Notes under the pieces: generated by a model
Told to the model about the DNA's origin: nothing
Seen by the model: only the letters and a program-made list of their open reading frames with translations
The model's database searches: none
Shown here: one piece after another, positions 16,652-25,256 of the stretch
Layout: every line of letters begins with the position of its first letter
Position numbering within the stretch: position 1 is the stretch's first letter
Source of the DNA: JAZMZS01 sp045120955
GTDB lineage: Bacteria > Bacillota > Clostridia > Oscillospirales > CAG-272
Direction: 5' to 3'
Assembly (NCBI GenBank): GCA_045120955.1
Contig: JBGVFH010000085.1
Coordinates: 19,640 to 83,639 of the forward strand
DNA: 64,000 nt
Program-made: the position numbers and the translations under genes

Positions 16652-19165
16652 TTATGCAGTCTCAATACTGTCTGCTTTTTGAAGTCCGAGCTTCTTTATT
16701 GCATCCTCGCGCATTTTGTATTTAAGGATCTTTCCTGCGACGTTCATCGGAAATTCCGTTACAAAGTCGATGTATTTAGGCACCTTATGACGAGCCATAT
16801 GATCCATGATGTACTGCTTCATCTCTTCGACGGTCATCTCTTCGCCCTCTTTGAGTATGATGCACGCCATGATCTCCTCGCCGTACTGCTCGTCGGGAAC
16901 GCCGATTACTTGAACGTCCTTTACCTTTTCGTGGGTGTAGATAAACTCCTCGATCTCCTTGGGGTAAATATTTTCACCGCCGCGGATTATCATGTCCTTG
17001 AGTCTGCCGGTAATTCTGTAGTGTCCTTCCTTTGTACGGCAGGCAAGGTCGCCTGTGTGCAGCCATCCGTCTTTGTCAATGGCGGCAGCGGTAGCCTTCG
17101 GCATTTTATAATATCCTTTCATGATATTATATCCTCTTGCCACAAACTCGCCCGTTACTTCGTCGGGGCAATCTTCTCCTGTCTCGGGATCAACTATCTT
17201 ACATTCTATTTCGGGCAGAGGTCCGCCGACTGTACCTACTCTGACTTCAATCGGGTCATCTGTCGAGCTCATGGTACATCCGGGTGAGGATTCTGTCTGA
17301 CCGTAAACGATAGTGATCTCCTTCATGTTCATTTTATCAACGACATCCTGCATTACGGAGATGGGGCAGGGGCTTCCCGCCATGATACCCGTTCTCATGT
17401 ATGAGAAATCCGTTTTTTCAAAGTCGGGGTGCTCAAGCAAAGCAATGAACATTGTAGGAACGCCGTGGAAGGCTGTGATATGCTCAGAGTTTATACAAGC
17501 AAGTGAGGGCTTGGGAGAGAAGTAGGGCAGGGGCAGAAGCGTTGCTCCGTGTGTCATTGCGGCGGTCATAGCAAGAACCATGCCAAAGCAATGGAACATA
17601 GGAACCTGGATCATCATTCTGTCAGCGGTAGAGAGGTCCATTCTGTCTCCTATACATTTACCGTTGTTTACTACATTGTAGTGAGTGAGCATAACTCCTT
17701 TTGGAAATCCCGTTGTACCCGATGTATACTGCATATTGCATACATCGTCCTTGTCAACTGCGGCAGCGAGTCTGTAAACTTCCTCTACGGGTACCTGGTC
17801 TGCAAGGCGAAGAGCGTCGTTCCATGTAAGACATCCGTTCTGCTTAAATCCGACCGTGATAATGTTGCGCAAAAACGGCAGACGCTTGCAATGAAGAGGC
17901 TTTCCGGGGGGTGCGGTTTTAAGCTCGGGGACAAGCTCATCCATGATAGCTGAGTAGTTGGAGTCTCTGTATCCGTCTATCATAATGAGTGTGTGAGTGT
18001 CAGATTGCTTGAGCAGATATTCAGCCTCATGTATTTTGTATGCGGTGTTTACAGTTACCAAAACAGCGCCTATTTTTGTTGCCGCCCAGAACGCTATGTA
18101 CCATTGCGGAATATTTGTTGCCCATACGGCGACGTGCTTTCCGGGCTTGACTCCCAATGCGATAAGAGAACGCGCAAAGGTATCAACATCATCCCTGAAC
18201 TCACTATATGTTCTTGTATAGTCGAGCGTGGTATATTTAAAGGCATATTGGTCGGGGAATTCCTCTACCATACGGTCAAGCACCTGCGGGAAAGTGCAAT
18301 CAATAAGCAGCTCCTTTTTCCACACGAACTTGCCTGTGTGCGCTTTGTTAGAATAGAGTACCGGTTTTGCCTTTGAAGTATCACCGAACTGTCTCATGTA
18401 GTTTACGAAATGGGCGAAAACTATCTCCATGCTGTCAAGCTCCGGACACCATTGGGGATTCCACTCAAGAGAGATAAATCCGTCATAGTTTATTGAGCGC
18501 AGAGCGAGCATTGCATCGGAAATGGGGAGTGCGCCTTCGCCGATGAGGCAGAAGGAAATTTCACCGTTTTCGCATACGGCGTCTTTTATGTGTACGTGGC
18601 GGATATAAGCACCGAGATTTTTTACTGTCTGCTCGGGCTCCTCGCCCTTTTCAAAGTAAGGCGAGTGTATGTCCCACAGAGCCGCTACATTGTCGCTTGC
18701 AAAGGAGTGGAGCATCTCGTGGAGCAGGGCAGTATCGGCAAAAATTCCCGTGGTTTCAAGCAAAAGTGTTATGCCCATCTTCTCAGCGTTGCTGAGAACA
18801 GCGGAGATGACCTTGCTGATATTTTCTGTCTTTGCATTTTTGTCTGCCTTCACTCTGACATAGGGGGCTTTTAGATTTTTTGCGATCTCAATACATTTGC
18901 TTATCTCTTCGACGCTGTAATCATAGCCGTCATCGTCTCCGGGATTGCAGATCGCATCAATGCACGGGATCTTGAGCTTCAGCTCATAGAGGCGGCGGAC
19001 TGTTGCGGCGGCTGTATAATCACGGAAAGCTCCGTCCTTGTCGGAGAACATACTGCCGTGTATATTGTGCAGCTCTATACCTTCAAATTTCAGGTCCTGC
19101 GCAACATTGCAGAATTCCTCAAAGCTGACATCATGCCAGCCCTTGGTTGAAAAAGAAAACTTCAT
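16652..19165 (-). CDS. Fusion: xylose-isomerase-like TIM barrel plus AMP-forming acyl-CoA ligase
   Basis: 837 aa. Residues 1 to about 265 form a sugar phosphate isomerase/epimerase (AP endonuclease 2) barrel with its metal-ligand positions intact (LLETTG, WDIHS, HVHIKD, SLEW). After a linker, residues from about 300 are a FadD-like ligase: YTSGTTGFPKG near 480, YGQTESSPG, HTGDLA, GGENIYPKEIEEF and the C-terminal lysine in GKILKYKMRE. The ligase would make an acyl-AMP and then an acyl-CoA; the acid is unknown. It begins 5 bp after the LeuA-like gene behind GAGGAGG, so the Leu-type leader upstream controls both. Context suggests isovalerate or a related branched acid, as inference only. Confidence 0.88.
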   Translation of the reverse strand: MKFSFSTKGWHDVSFEEFCNVAQDLKFEGIELHNIHGSMFSDKDGAFRDYTAAATVRRLYELKLKIPCIDAICNPGDDDGYDYSVEEISKCIEIAKNLKAPYVRVKADKNAKTENISKVISAVLSNAEKMGITLLLETTGIFADTALLHEMLHSFASDNVAALWDIHSPYFEKGEEPEQTVKNLGAYIRHVHIKDAVCENGEISFCLIGEGALPISDAMLALRSINYDGFISLEWNPQWCPELDSMEIVFAHFVNYMRQFGDTSKAKPVLYSNKAHTGKFVWKKELLIDCTFPQVLDRMVEEFPDQYAFKYTTLDYTRTYSEFRDDVDTFARSLIALGVKPGKHVAVWATNIPQWYIAFWAATKIGAVLVTVNTAYKIHEAEYLLKQSDTHTLIMIDGYRDSNYSAIMDELVPELKTAPPGKPLHCKRLPFLRNIITVGFKQNGCLTWNDALRLADQVPVEEVYRLAAAVDKDDVCNMQYTSGTTGFPKGVMLTHYNVVNNGKCIGDRMDLSTADRMMIQVPMFHCFGMVLAMTAAMTHGATLLPLPYFSPKPSLACINSEHITAFHGVPTMFIALLEHPDFEKTDFSYMRTGIMAGSPCPISVMQDVVDKMNMKEITIVYGQTESSPGCTMSSTDDPIEVRVGTVGGPLPEIECKIVDPETGEDCPDEVTGEFVARGYNIMKGYYKMPKATAAAIDKDGWLHTGDLACRTKEGHYRITGRLKDMIIRGGENIYPKEIEEFIYTHEKVKDVQVIGVPDEQYGEEIMACIILKEGEEMTVEEMKQYIMDHMARHKVPKYIDFVTEFPMNVAGKILKYKMREDAIKKLGLQKADSIETA

Positions 19166-19170
19166 TTAGA

Positions 19171-20565
19171 TTACGCCTCCTCGAAAACGATTTTGTTGAG
19201 AGCGCTGATATAAGCACGAATGCTCGCAGCGATAATGTCTGTTGAAATACCCTTTCCGGAGTAAAGCTTGCCATTACTGCGAAGCTTTACTACGGCGCTT
19301 CCCATAGCTTCCTTGCCTTCTGTTACGGACTGTATCTGAAAATCATCCAGCTCGTAGTGATGTCCTATTATCTGCTCTATGGTTCTGAACGCCGCATCAA
19401 TGGGACCGTCGCCTACCGTGATACCTTGAAGCTCCTCGCCTGTTCTGCTCAGCTTTATCTGTGCGGATGCAGGCATGATGTTTCCTGAATTTATAACGTA
19501 GCTCACAAGCTTGTATGTAGGGGGTACCTGCAGAGCAACGCTTGCAACGATAGCGTCAAGCTCCTTTGCGCCGATCTTCTTTTTTTGTGCAACACGGCAG
19601 AACTCTTCGTACACCTTTGTGCTGTCCTCTTCCGAGAGATCATATCCGAGCATATTGACAGCGGCGCATACAGATTCGATGCTGTCTTTTGAGTCAAGCA
19701 TGATGCTGTCACCGGAGGTGTTTTCATATACACCTGCAGCTTTTTTACTGCTGCTTTCTCCGTTTACTATCCACTCGATCTGAGCGAGTGTTCTCTTGGC
19801 ACTTGTGAAGTTTATATTTGCCGCAAAACCGCAGTTGTTTCCGCAGTTTTTGATAACGTCAATGACGGTACCTGTCGAAGTCACGGATGATTTTACCGCA
19901 GTTTTGATGAGTTTTACTCTTCCTTTGAGAGACATTACGGAGCAAGCAACCGCAAGGCCGTTTGTGTCGGTGCAGAGAACACCTAAGTTGATGTCATCAG
20001 TAATCTCGGCTTTTTCTGCGGTCTCTTCAACAAAAGCGGCAAATTCGTCGGGAAACATTGCACCTTCGCTGTTGCAAAGAATAACGGTACCCGCACCTGC
20101 GGCTATCGCAGTTTTTATTGCGTCCGTCAAGGTTGACTTGTCAGCTCTTGTTGCGTCAAGAGCGCAGAACTCAATATCAGGGCATTTGCTCTTAGCATAG
20201 CTTACAAGCTCACCGATAAATTTGACCATTGCAGGACCTTTTTTTCTGTAAGTATATTCCATACCGACATCCGAGAGCGGCATTGCTATGCGAAGCATCG
20301 GATGAGCGGCAGAAGAAAGTGCCGCAGCCGCATTGTCGATATCCTCGTTGCATGTACCCGCATCGACAGATATTATGCTGCTTTTTACAAAGGCGGCAAT
20401 AGTTTTTACGAGCAGTATATCCTTTCTTGCATTTTCGATTTTGGGCAGTTCGATAACATCAACATTCAGTTTTTCGAGCTGTCTTGCAATTTCAATGCTT
20501 TCCTTAAAGCTGAAGGTGCCCTCGTCTCTCGAAAGAGTCGAATCTGAGATGATAATCTGTTTCAT
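19171..20565 (-). CDS. Divergent 2-isopropylmalate synthase-like protein with altered active site
   Basis: 464 aa with the two-part plan of LeuA: an HMGL-type TIM barrel (to about residue 280) and a C-terminal LeuA allosteric domain (about 335-460). The barrel lacks key residues. The usual DTTLRDGEQ start reads SDSTLSRDEGTF; the metal-binding HxH of HCHNDLG reads LCTDTNG (197-203); the NGIGERAGN loop reads VKSSVTSTGT (224-233). EDATR is kept as LDATR. It may be a pseudoenzyme retaining a leucine-binding domain, or an enzyme with another acceptor. It is preceded by a T-box-like leader with a Leu specifier and followed by the fused acyl-CoA ligase. Confidence 0.8.
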   Translation of the reverse strand: MKQIIISDSTLSRDEGTFSFKESIEIARQLEKLNVDVIELPKIENARKDILLVKTIAAFVKSSIISVDAGTCNEDIDNAAAALSSAAHPMLRIAMPLSDVGMEYTYRKKGPAMVKFIGELVSYAKSKCPDIEFCALDATRADKSTLTDAIKTAIAAGAGTVILCNSEGAMFPDEFAAFVEETAEKAEITDDINLGVLCTDTNGLAVACSVMSLKGRVKLIKTAVKSSVTSTGTVIDVIKNCGNNCGFAANINFTSAKRTLAQIEWIVNGESSSKKAAGVYENTSGDSIMLDSKDSIESVCAAVNMLGYDLSEEDSTKVYEEFCRVAQKKKIGAKELDAIVASVALQVPPTYKLVSYVINSGNIMPASAQIKLSRTGEELQGITVGDGPIDAAFRTIEQIIGHHYELDDFQIQSVTEGKEAMGSAVVKLRSNGKLYSGKGISTDIIAASIRAYISALNKIVFEEA

Positions 20566-20589
20566 AACTATGTATCCTTTCGAAAATAT

Positions 20590-20851
20590 AGAAAAACCCC
20601 GGAGTTTTTTGTGTAAACTCCGGGGACAAAAATATCCGTGGTAGCCCCCCGATTATCGGTATTACCGACTACTCATAGCTCTGACAAGCTTTTGCCGTGA
20701 TAACGGGGAGATCCGGGGTCTCTTACTGTAAGTTCGGAGATCCTGCTCGGGAATAAGACTTTTTTATCGTTGATGTATCGGCTCGCACTTGCCGCCGACT
20801 CTCTGAAACGTATGGTATAAAAAATAATTCCTTCATCGCATTTTCACAATA
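20590..20851 (-). promoter_or_regulatory. T-box-like leader (Leu specifier) of the LeuA-like operon
   Basis: Minus-strand leader with stem I (AGAGAGTCGG...GTGCGAGCCGA), specifier CTT at 20757-20755 followed by ATTCCCGAGC, a stem III hairpin TCGGTAATACCGA, and a terminator of 11 bp (CCCCGGAGTTT / AAACTCCGGGG, 20597-20625) with a T run. The antiterminator bulge reads GGCTACC where the T-box has TGGNACC, so the acceptor-pairing core is altered. Uncharged tRNA-Leu would normally favour readthrough. Confidence 0.78.
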
Positions 20852-20857
20852 TGTATT

Positions 20858-20886
20858 ATTATATTGTATAAAACACAATTTGTCAA
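20858..20886 (-). promoter_or_regulatory. Sigma-A promoter of the LeuA-like operon
   Basis: Minus-strand TTGACA, 17 bp, TATAAT, a perfect consensus match. It lies directly behind the ilvE stop; no terminator for ilvE was seen. Confidence 0.88.
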
Positions 20887-20901
20887 TGATTTTATTGAAA
20901 A

Positions 20902-21966
20902 TTATTTAACAGGGTAGATCCAGCCGTATTTATCCTCTGTCTTGCCCCATTGAATACCGGTAAGAGTATCGTAAAGGAACTGTGTGACAGAGCCGATCTC
21001 GCCGTTGTTGACTGTATATTTCTTATCCTTGTAGCAAAGCTCGCCTATAGGAGAAACAACTGCTGCTGTACCGCATCCCCAAGCTTCCTCAAGAGTACCG
21101 TCTTCCATAGCCTGCTCGAGCTCCTCTATGCTGATAAGTCTCTCGCTTACCTTGTAGCCTTTGTCCTTGAGAACTTCAATGCAGGACTTGCGTGTAATAC
21201 CGGGGAGGATAGAGCCGGAGAGCATAGGTGTTACTACCTCGCCGTTTATCTTGAACATAACGTTCATAGCTCCGACCTCTTCGATGTACTTGCGGTGTAC
21301 ACCGTCAAGCCAAAGCACCTGCGAATAGCCCTTTTCTTCCGCACGCTGGCCGGCACGGTTGCTTGCCGCATAGTTACCGCCGCATTTAGCCTCACCCGTA
21401 CCGCCTCTTACAGCTCGAACGTCGTCAGACTCTATCATGATCTTGACAGGGTTGAGGCCTTCCTTGTAGTAGCTTCCGACGGGGGACGCAATGATGATAA
21501 ATGTAGCGTTGTGTACTGCGTGAACTCCGAGAGTCTCATCGTTTCCGAACATGAACGGACGAAGATACAGAGAGGTACCGGGGGCAGAGGGGGTCCAGTC
21601 CTGCTCAAGCGAAACAAACGTTCCGAGTACCTCAAGGGCGATGTCCTCGGGTATCTGAGGCAGACACATACGCTCAGCGGAGCGGTTCATTCTGCGGATG
21701 TTTTCGATAGGTCTGAACATCTGTACCTTTCCGTCTGCACGGCGGTATGCCTTGAGTCCTTCGAAGATCTCAGAGCCGTAATGAAGTACGGTAGAAGCGG
21801 GGTGGATGGAAAGATTTCCAAACGGAACTATTCTTGCGTTGTGCCACTTTTTGTCGGTGGTGTAGTCCATGATGAACATATGGTCTGTGAATATTTTACC
21901 AAAGCCGAGGGTTGAGCTGTCCGGCTTTTCCGCGGGGCAGGCAACTTTGTTTATTGTAATTTCCAT
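20902..21966 (-). CDS. ilvE: Branched-chain amino acid aminotransferase IlvE
   Basis: Fold-type IV PLP enzyme, 354 aa, interconverting Val, Ile and Leu with their 2-oxoacids using glutamate/2-oxoglutarate. Motifs include LHYGSEIFEGLKAYR, the PLP lysine in GEAKCGGNYAAS, YIEEVGAMN and GCGTAAVVSPIGE, typical of the long (BAT1-like) bacterial class. Start ATG 21966 follows AAAGGAG. It lies 24 bp after korC and is the last gene of the Val-leader operon, placing it to aminate the oxoacids made by the Kor-type enzyme. Confidence 0.95.
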   Translation of the reverse strand: MEITINKVACPAEKPDSSTLGFGKIFTDHMFIMDYTTDKKWHNARIVPFGNLSIHPASTVLHYGSEIFEGLKAYRRADGKVQMFRPIENIRRMNRSAERMCLPQIPEDIALEVLGTFVSLEQDWTPSAPGTSLYLRPFMFGNDETLGVHAVHNATFIIIASPVGSYYKEGLNPVKIMIESDDVRAVRGGTGEAKCGGNYAASNRAGQRAEEKGYSQVLWLDGVHRKYIEEVGAMNVMFKINGEVVTPMLSGSILPGITRKSCIEVLKDKGYKVSERLISIEELEQAMEDGTLEEAWGCGTAAVVSPIGELCYKDKKYTVNNGEIGSVTQFLYDTLTGIQWGKTEDKYGWIYPVK

Positions 21967-21990
21967 TTTTTTGCTCCTTTTAAGCTAAAT

Positions 21991-22524
21991 TTAGTTTTCT
22001 GTACCTATTTTTATAGCCTTGAGGTTTGTCTCAAGCATATCGGCATGCTTTGCGCTGATGACTTTTTTGAGTGCCGCAAGAACCTTTTCTTCGTCATACT
22101 CGCCCAGCTCCTTGAGTATCTTTCCAATAATTATCATGTTTGCAAGAGTGGGCATACCGTTGTCGGATGCAAGCTTGGTTGCGGGGATGTAATGAACGGT
22201 AACATCATCTCTCGCTACCTTTCTCTCGATCAAGGTAGAATCAGCAAATATAATGCCGCCTGCCTTTACATCGTTTTCATATTTGTCAAGTGAGGGAAGG
22301 TTCATTGCAACGAGTACATCCGGCTTTGATACGATAGGAGAGCCTACCTGATCATCGCTGATGATAACGCTGCAGCTTGCGGTACCGCCTCTCATCTCGG
22401 GACCGTAGGAGGGAAGCCAGCTTACCTGTTTGTCTTCGATAAGCCCCTTGTAAGCGGTAAATTTGCCTGCGAAAAGGATACCCTGTCCGCCGAAGCCTGC
22501 GAACAAATACTGTGTTGTTTTCAT
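21991..22524 (-). CDS. korC: 2-oxoacid:ferredoxin oxidoreductase, gamma subunit
   Basis: 177 aa POR_gamma-type subunit with the N-terminal FAGFGGQGILFAGK loop and PSYGPEMRGGTASC, both diagnostic. It helps bind CoA and close the active complex with the alpha and beta subunits. It overlaps the korB stop (ATGA). The four separate subunits identify the Kor/Vor architecture rather than a single-chain pyruvate enzyme. Confidence 0.93.
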   Translation of the reverse strand: MKTTQYLFAGFGGQGILFAGKFTAYKGLIEDKQVSWLPSYGPEMRGGTASCSVIISDDQVGSPIVSKPDVLVAMNLPSLDKYENDVKAGGIIFADSTLIERKVARDDVTVHYIPATKLASDNGMPTLANMIIIGKILKELGEYDEEKVLAALKKVISAKHADMLETNLKAIKIGTEN

Positions 22525-23276
22525 TTTGTTTCCTCCTGCTTTGCCGAGCGGTCCTTATATACTCCGAGCGGATAGTAGGGAATCATTTTCTCGTCGATCC
22601 ATTCAAGCGCTTTTTGAGGAGTCATGCCCCAGTTTGTCGGGCAGCTTGAAATAACCTCGATAAGAGAGAAGCCCTTGCCGTCTATTTGGTTTTGGAACGC
22701 TTTTTTAATAGCCTTCTTTGCCGCCTTGATGTTTTTGATGTTGTTTACCGCAACACGCTCGATGTACTCGGCACCGTCGACCTCAGAGAGCATTTCGCTG
22801 ACCTTTATCGGGAAGCCGCACGCCTTTACATCTCTTCCGTAAGGAGAGGTCTGTGTTACCTGACCGGGAAGAGAAGTAGGAGCCATCTGACCGCCTGTCA
22901 TACCGTATATTGCATTGTTGATAAATATTATTGTGATATTTTCGTTTCTTGCCGCAGCATGGACTGTCTCAGCCATACCGATAGATGCAAGGTCTCCGTC
23001 TCCCTGATATGTAAAAACGATGTTCTCGGGGAGAGCACGCTTAACACCCGTAGCAACAGCAGGAGCACGGCCGTGAGCTGCCTCTATCATATCGCAGGTA
23101 AAATAATCATAAGCCATAACGGAACAGCCTACAGGAGCAATTCCTACGGTCTTTCCTTCTATGCCTAGCTCATCTATAGCCTCTGCAACGAGACGGTGTA
23201 CTATACCGTGTGTGCAGCCGGGGCAGTAATGAAGCGGGACATCTGTTAAAGACTTGGGTTTTTCAAATACGACCAT
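22521..23276 (-). CDS. korB: 2-oxoacid:ferredoxin oxidoreductase, beta (TPP) subunit
   Basis: 251 aa thiamine-diphosphate subunit. The TPP/Mg motif is GDGDLASIG followed by NNAIYGMTGGQ; N-terminal CPGCTHG and GCSV cysteines fit the [4Fe-4S] cluster of this family. It catalyses reversible oxoacid decarboxylation to acyl-CoA with ferredoxin. Motifs alone do not separate 2-oxoglutarate from branched-chain oxoacid enzymes; the branched-chain context favours the latter. Its start overlaps the korA stop (TAATG). Confidence 0.93.
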   Translation of the reverse strand: MVVFEKPKSLTDVPLHYCPGCTHGIVHRLVAEAIDELGIEGKTVGIAPVGCSVMAYDYFTCDMIEAAHGRAPAVATGVKRALPENIVFTYQGDGDLASIGMAETVHAAARNENITIIFINNAIYGMTGGQMAPTSLPGQVTQTSPYGRDVKACGFPIKVSEMLSEVDGAEYIERVAVNNIKNIKAAKKAIKKAFQNQIDGKGFSLIEVISSCPTNWGMTPQKALEWIDEKMIPYYPLGVYKDRSAKQEETK

Positions 23277-24346
23277 TACTTAACACCTCCGTTTTTTGCG
23301 GCTTCCTTGATGGAAGCGAGAACCTGTTCGGGCGAGGGAATCATACCGCCTACACGATTGCAAAGCATATAGTTTGCTCTGCACTTTGTGGCGAGCTTTA
23401 CGTCTTCTATCATCTGCCCCATCGAAAGCTCAACAGAAATAAATGTATGTGCTTTTTCGGATGCGGCATCAAAAGGCTTTACAGGGAAGGGCCAAACCGT
23501 TATAGGACGGATCATGCCTACCTTTATTCCTTCTTTACGTGCCTCGTTTATAGCACTTTTTGCAACTCTTGCGGCAATTCCAAAGGCTGCAACGCATATC
23601 TCGGCATCCTCCATCATGTACTCCTCGTACATAGCTTCGTTTTCTTCGATTGCCTTGTAGCGCTCAAAACGCTCAAAGTTTGTCTGCTCAAGCGCTTCGG
23701 GCTTGAGGAAAAGTGAGTTTACTATATTGTGCGTACGCTGCATATTTGTACCCGTTGTAGCCCAAGTCTTTTGAGGCTGAGGTGCAACGGTGAGTGAAGC
23801 AAGGTCTACCGGCTCCATCATCTGTCCCATGGTGCCGTCCGCAAGGATCATTGAGGTGACACGGTATTTGTCAGCAACTTCAAATCCTTTTACCGTGAGA
23901 GATGCCATTTCCTGAACGGATGCAGGTGCGTAAACTATCATGTGATAGTCGCCGTGTCCGCCGCCTCTTGTTGCCTGAAAATAATCCGACTGTGAGGGCT
24001 GAATACCGCCGAGTCCGGGACCTCCGCGCTGTACGTTAACGATAAAAGCGGGAAGGTCTGCTCCTGCGAGATATGAGATACCTTCATTTTTGAGTGATAT
24101 TCCGGGGCTGGAAGAGGAGGTCATTACTCTGTGTCCTGTAGCCGATACGCCGTAAACCATGTTGATAGCTGCGATCTCGCTTTCAGCCTGCAAGAATGTT
24201 CCGCCGATCTTCGGCATTCTCTTTGCCATGTAAGCAGCAATCTCTGTTTGAGGTGTAATAGGATAACCGAAGTAATGACGGCAGCCTGCGATAATTGCAG
24301 CTTCCGCTATCGCTTCGTTACCTTTCATCAAAACCTTTTCTGACAT
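23276..24346 (-). CDS. korA: 2-oxoacid:ferredoxin oxidoreductase, alpha subunit
   Basis: About 356 aa alpha subunit with the pyrimidine-binding domain (GNEAIAEAAIIAGCRHYFGY then PITPQTE), ATGHRVMTSSSSPGISL and the transketolase-C-like domain II near the C-terminus (GMIRPITVWPFP). Two starts are possible: ATG 24346, used here, about 12 bases from AAAGG, or GTG 24355 directly after korD. It follows the ferredoxin subunit gene in the same operon. Confidence 0.93.
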   Translation of the reverse strand: MSEKVLMKGNEAIAEAAIIAGCRHYFGYPITPQTEIAAYMAKRMPKIGGTFLQAESEIAAINMVYGVSATGHRVMTSSSSPGISLKNEGISYLAGADLPAFIVNVQRGGPGLGGIQPSQSDYFQATRGGGHGDYHMIVYAPASVQEMASLTVKGFEVADKYRVTSMILADGTMGQMMEPVDLASLTVAPQPQKTWATTGTNMQRTHNIVNSLFLKPEALEQTNFERFERYKAIEENEAMYEEYMMEDAEICVAAFGIAARVAKSAINEARKEGIKVGMIRPITVWPFPVKPFDAASEKAHTFISVELSMGQMIEDVKLATKCRANYMLCNRVGGMIPSPEQVLASIKEAAKNGGVK

Positions 24347-24355
24347 TTTTTTCAC

Positions 24356-24562
24356 TTACCTTTCTACTTTAATAATACAATCGGGGCACATCGTTGCGCA
24401 GAAAGCGCAGCCTATACAATCTTTTTCATTTGCTGCTTCAACAGGATGATGGCCTTTTTTGTTGATTTTGTCCTGTGCAAGTATGAGCACATTTTTCGGA
24501 CAAGCGTCAACGCACAGTCCGCAACCCTTGCAGTAGTCTGTTTTAAATGTTAACTTTACCAT
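24356..24562 (-). CDS. korD: 2-oxoacid:ferredoxin oxidoreductase, delta (2[4Fe-4S] ferredoxin) subunit
   Basis: 68 aa ferredoxin with two cluster motifs, CKGCGLCVDACPK and CIGCAFCATMCPD. It passes electrons between the TPP subunit and free ferredoxin. ATG 24562 is chosen with AAAGGAG ten bases upstream; an in-frame TTG at 24583 overlaps that ribosome site. Confidence 0.93.
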   Translation of the reverse strand: MVKLTFKTDYCKGCGLCVDACPKNVLILAQDKINKKGHHPVEAANEKDCIGCAFCATMCPDCIIKVER

Positions 24563-24579
24563 TTTTATGTAACTCCTTT

Positions 24580-25242
24580 TCAATTTATCTTTTTTTGAAG
24601 TGAGAGCGAAAACAAATTAGGTATTTTGCCGTTAAGCTCCTCATACAGTCTATCACAAACCGATGTCATCACAACAGGGAGCGACATTAGAGAAGATACT
24701 TGCTTTGCATACCCGAGTGACTCAAGAACATCCTCGGCTGTGGTAGACTCGCCGAGATTTGAGTTGTTGACGATACCGGTAAATCTCAGTCCCATCGCAC
24801 ATTCGATCTCTCTGAGCACCTCCACGGTCGATGTTGCATCCTGTGTAAGAGGTCTGTAGCAGTTTATGACTGCAAGCACCTCGTAGTTGTTCTCCTCGAG
24901 TATTTTCGGGGTGAGTCTGCCGAGAGCCAAAGCCCCTCTGTCATCTCCTCCGATATCAAGCACAGCCATCGTGTCTGTGTCATCGGTCAGCGAATATATC
25001 TCTGCAGGAAGAGCGGGGATGTCTATGTTCGTTGATGCATATTCGGAGCATACGAGCTTTATGTTTGCTGCCGCAAGCTCCTCGCGGCTGTCTTTGGTGC
25101 GGAAATACGGGTTTACTATATCGAGGTCTGCTATGCATACTCTGTCATGCGACTTTTTAATATCAAATGCCATATTGACGGCGATATTCGTTTTTCCGCT
25201 TCCGTAATGACCGCAAAGGATCGTAATTCTCTTATAATTCAT
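24580..25242 (-). CDS. P-loop NTPase of SIMIBI (MinD/CooC-like) type
   Basis: 220 aa. The Walker A loop GHYGSGKTNIAVN starts near residue 10, with the catalytic-style DLDIVNPYFRT block and VLDIGGDDRGA further on, resembling ParA/MinD/CooC-type ATPases. It has no Fe-S cysteine pair and no clear membrane-targeting helix. ATG 25242 follows GAGG; a TTG at 25260 overlaps the previous stop. It lies between an acyl-CoA ligase and korD in one operon, so it may serve assembly or regulation of the ferredoxin-dependent enzyme. Exact role unknown. Confidence 0.8.
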   Translation of the reverse strand: MNYKRITILCGHYGSGKTNIAVNMAFDIKKSHDRVCIADLDIVNPYFRTKDSREELAAANIKLVCSEYASTNIDIPALPAEIYSLTDDTDTMAVLDIGGDDRGALALGRLTPKILEENNYEVLAVINCYRPLTQDATSTVEVLREIECAMGLRFTGIVNNSNLGESTTAEDVLESLGYAKQVSSLMSLPVVMTSVCDRLYEELNGKIPNLFSLSLQKKIN

Positions 25243-25256
25243 TTTTTCCTCAAAAA

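Noticed and set aside
20950..21915. 321-codon open frame on the plus strand opposite ilvE
   Set aside because: It lies entirely over a clear aminotransferase gene, has no ribosome site and no protein-like motifs; it is a by-product of the codon pattern of ilvE.
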